Shown piece by piece: positions 8,344 to 8,554 of a DNA stretch of 8,554 nt (position 1 is the stretch's first letter; each line of letters begins with the position of its first letter). The notes below the pieces were generated by a model. It was not told where the DNA came from. It searched no databases and saw only the letters and a list, made by a program, of their open reading frames with translations. The position numbers and the translations under genes are program-made. The DNA comes from an uncultured Bacteriovoracaceae bacterium (GTDB lineage: Bacteria; Bdellovibrionota; Bacteriovoracia; Bacteriovoracales; Bacteriovoracaceae), in the NCBI GenBank assembly GCA_937952395.1, contig CALFYV010000283.1, forward strand, positions 1 to 8,554. The letters run 5' to 3'.

Positions 8344-8455
8344 GATTTATTTACCTAATTTTAGCTAGTTGGCCAAAGTTTTGGGCCCAGTTTATCACTC
8401 TCATCTTGGTGAGAATGCTATTGAAAGTCAATGGATGCCGCGCTGTAGTAGGTGT
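8344..8455 (-). other. Gap in front of ricT with two 8-base palindromes
   Basis: This 112-base gap separates the upstream partial gene from ricT. It contains two perfect 8-base palindromes, TTGGCCAA (8369-8376) and TGGGCCCA (8382-8389), with centres 13 bases apart, and a short imperfect hairpin TCTCA/TGAGA around 8399-8414 without a T-run. A TTGACT that could be a -35 box (8426-8431, - strand) has no convincing -10 at the right spacing. The gap may hold a ricT promoter or operator, but this is not proven. The palindromes may also just reflect the general excess of GGCC here. Confidence 0.25.
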
Positions 8456-8554
8456 TTATTTCAGCAGAGAATTTTTAAAATGCTTATCCAGAAAATAATA
8501 CAGATGAGTCAGATAGGTTTGGGCCTGGCCATAATAAACCTTGGCCTCTTGGTG
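8456..8554 (-). CDS. Unidentified protein, last 32 codons (5' partial)
   Basis: On the - strand, one frame is open from the window edge to a TAA at 8458-8456 and encodes 32 residues. The other two frames close sooner. The fragment is amphipathic and aromatic-rich (YYGQAQTYL, LYYFLDKHF) and looks like a C-terminal helix, ending in SLLK. It is too short to assign. In several bacteria holB (DNA polymerase III delta prime subunit) precedes ricT, so holB is one candidate from context, but the residues show nothing specific for it. The gene runs in the same direction as ricT and lies 112 bases upstream of it. Confidence 0.45.
   Translation of the reverse strand, partial: HQEAKVYYGQAQTYLTHLYYFLDKHFKNSLLK

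Overview
The window looks like chromosomal DNA from a low-GC (roughly one third G+C by eye) Gram-negative bacterium. A member of the Bacteriovorax/Halobacteriovorax group (Bdellovibrionota) would fit. The grounds are the AT-rich composition, a Sec-type signal peptide on an unrecognised protein, and a RicT/PSP1 protein together with a SbcCD pair. This placement is inference. No RNA gene, insertion sequence, CRISPR array or phage gene is visible.

Layout. The left part (1-2444) is read on the + strand. It holds the 3' end of an unrecognised gene (1-372), overlapping by one base an exported protein of 322 residues (372-1340). A second open frame of 356 codons (1374-2444) follows in the same reading frame. 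The two long frames are separated only by two consecutive TAG codons and a short stretch that also reads like protein, so they may be one gene of about 690 codons broken by stop codons. The right part (2450-8554) is read on the - strand and converges on the left part with a 5-base gap. In transcription order it holds the last 32 codons of an unidentified gene (8554-8456), a 112-base gap, ricT (8343-6943), sbcD (6917-5715) and sbcC (5734-2450).

How the genes work together. SbcD (Mn-dependent nuclease) and SbcC (SMC/Rad50-like ATPase with a zinc hook) form the SbcCD complex, which trims and opens DNA ends and cleaves hairpins. Their 20-base overlap is typical of co-translated subunits. The upstream ricT encodes a PSP1-domain protein with two CxxxxCC clusters. 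In Bacillus its relative acts with RNase Y in mRNA processing. The 25-base ricT-sbcD gap suggests one transcript, although a functional link between the proteins is unproven.

Points worth a second look are the tandem in-frame stop codons at 1338-1343, the long charged tail of RicT, the ricT-sbcDC linkage, two 8-base palindromes in front of ricT, and a strong excess of GGCC across the window. I see no clear sign of a wholly new multi-gene system.
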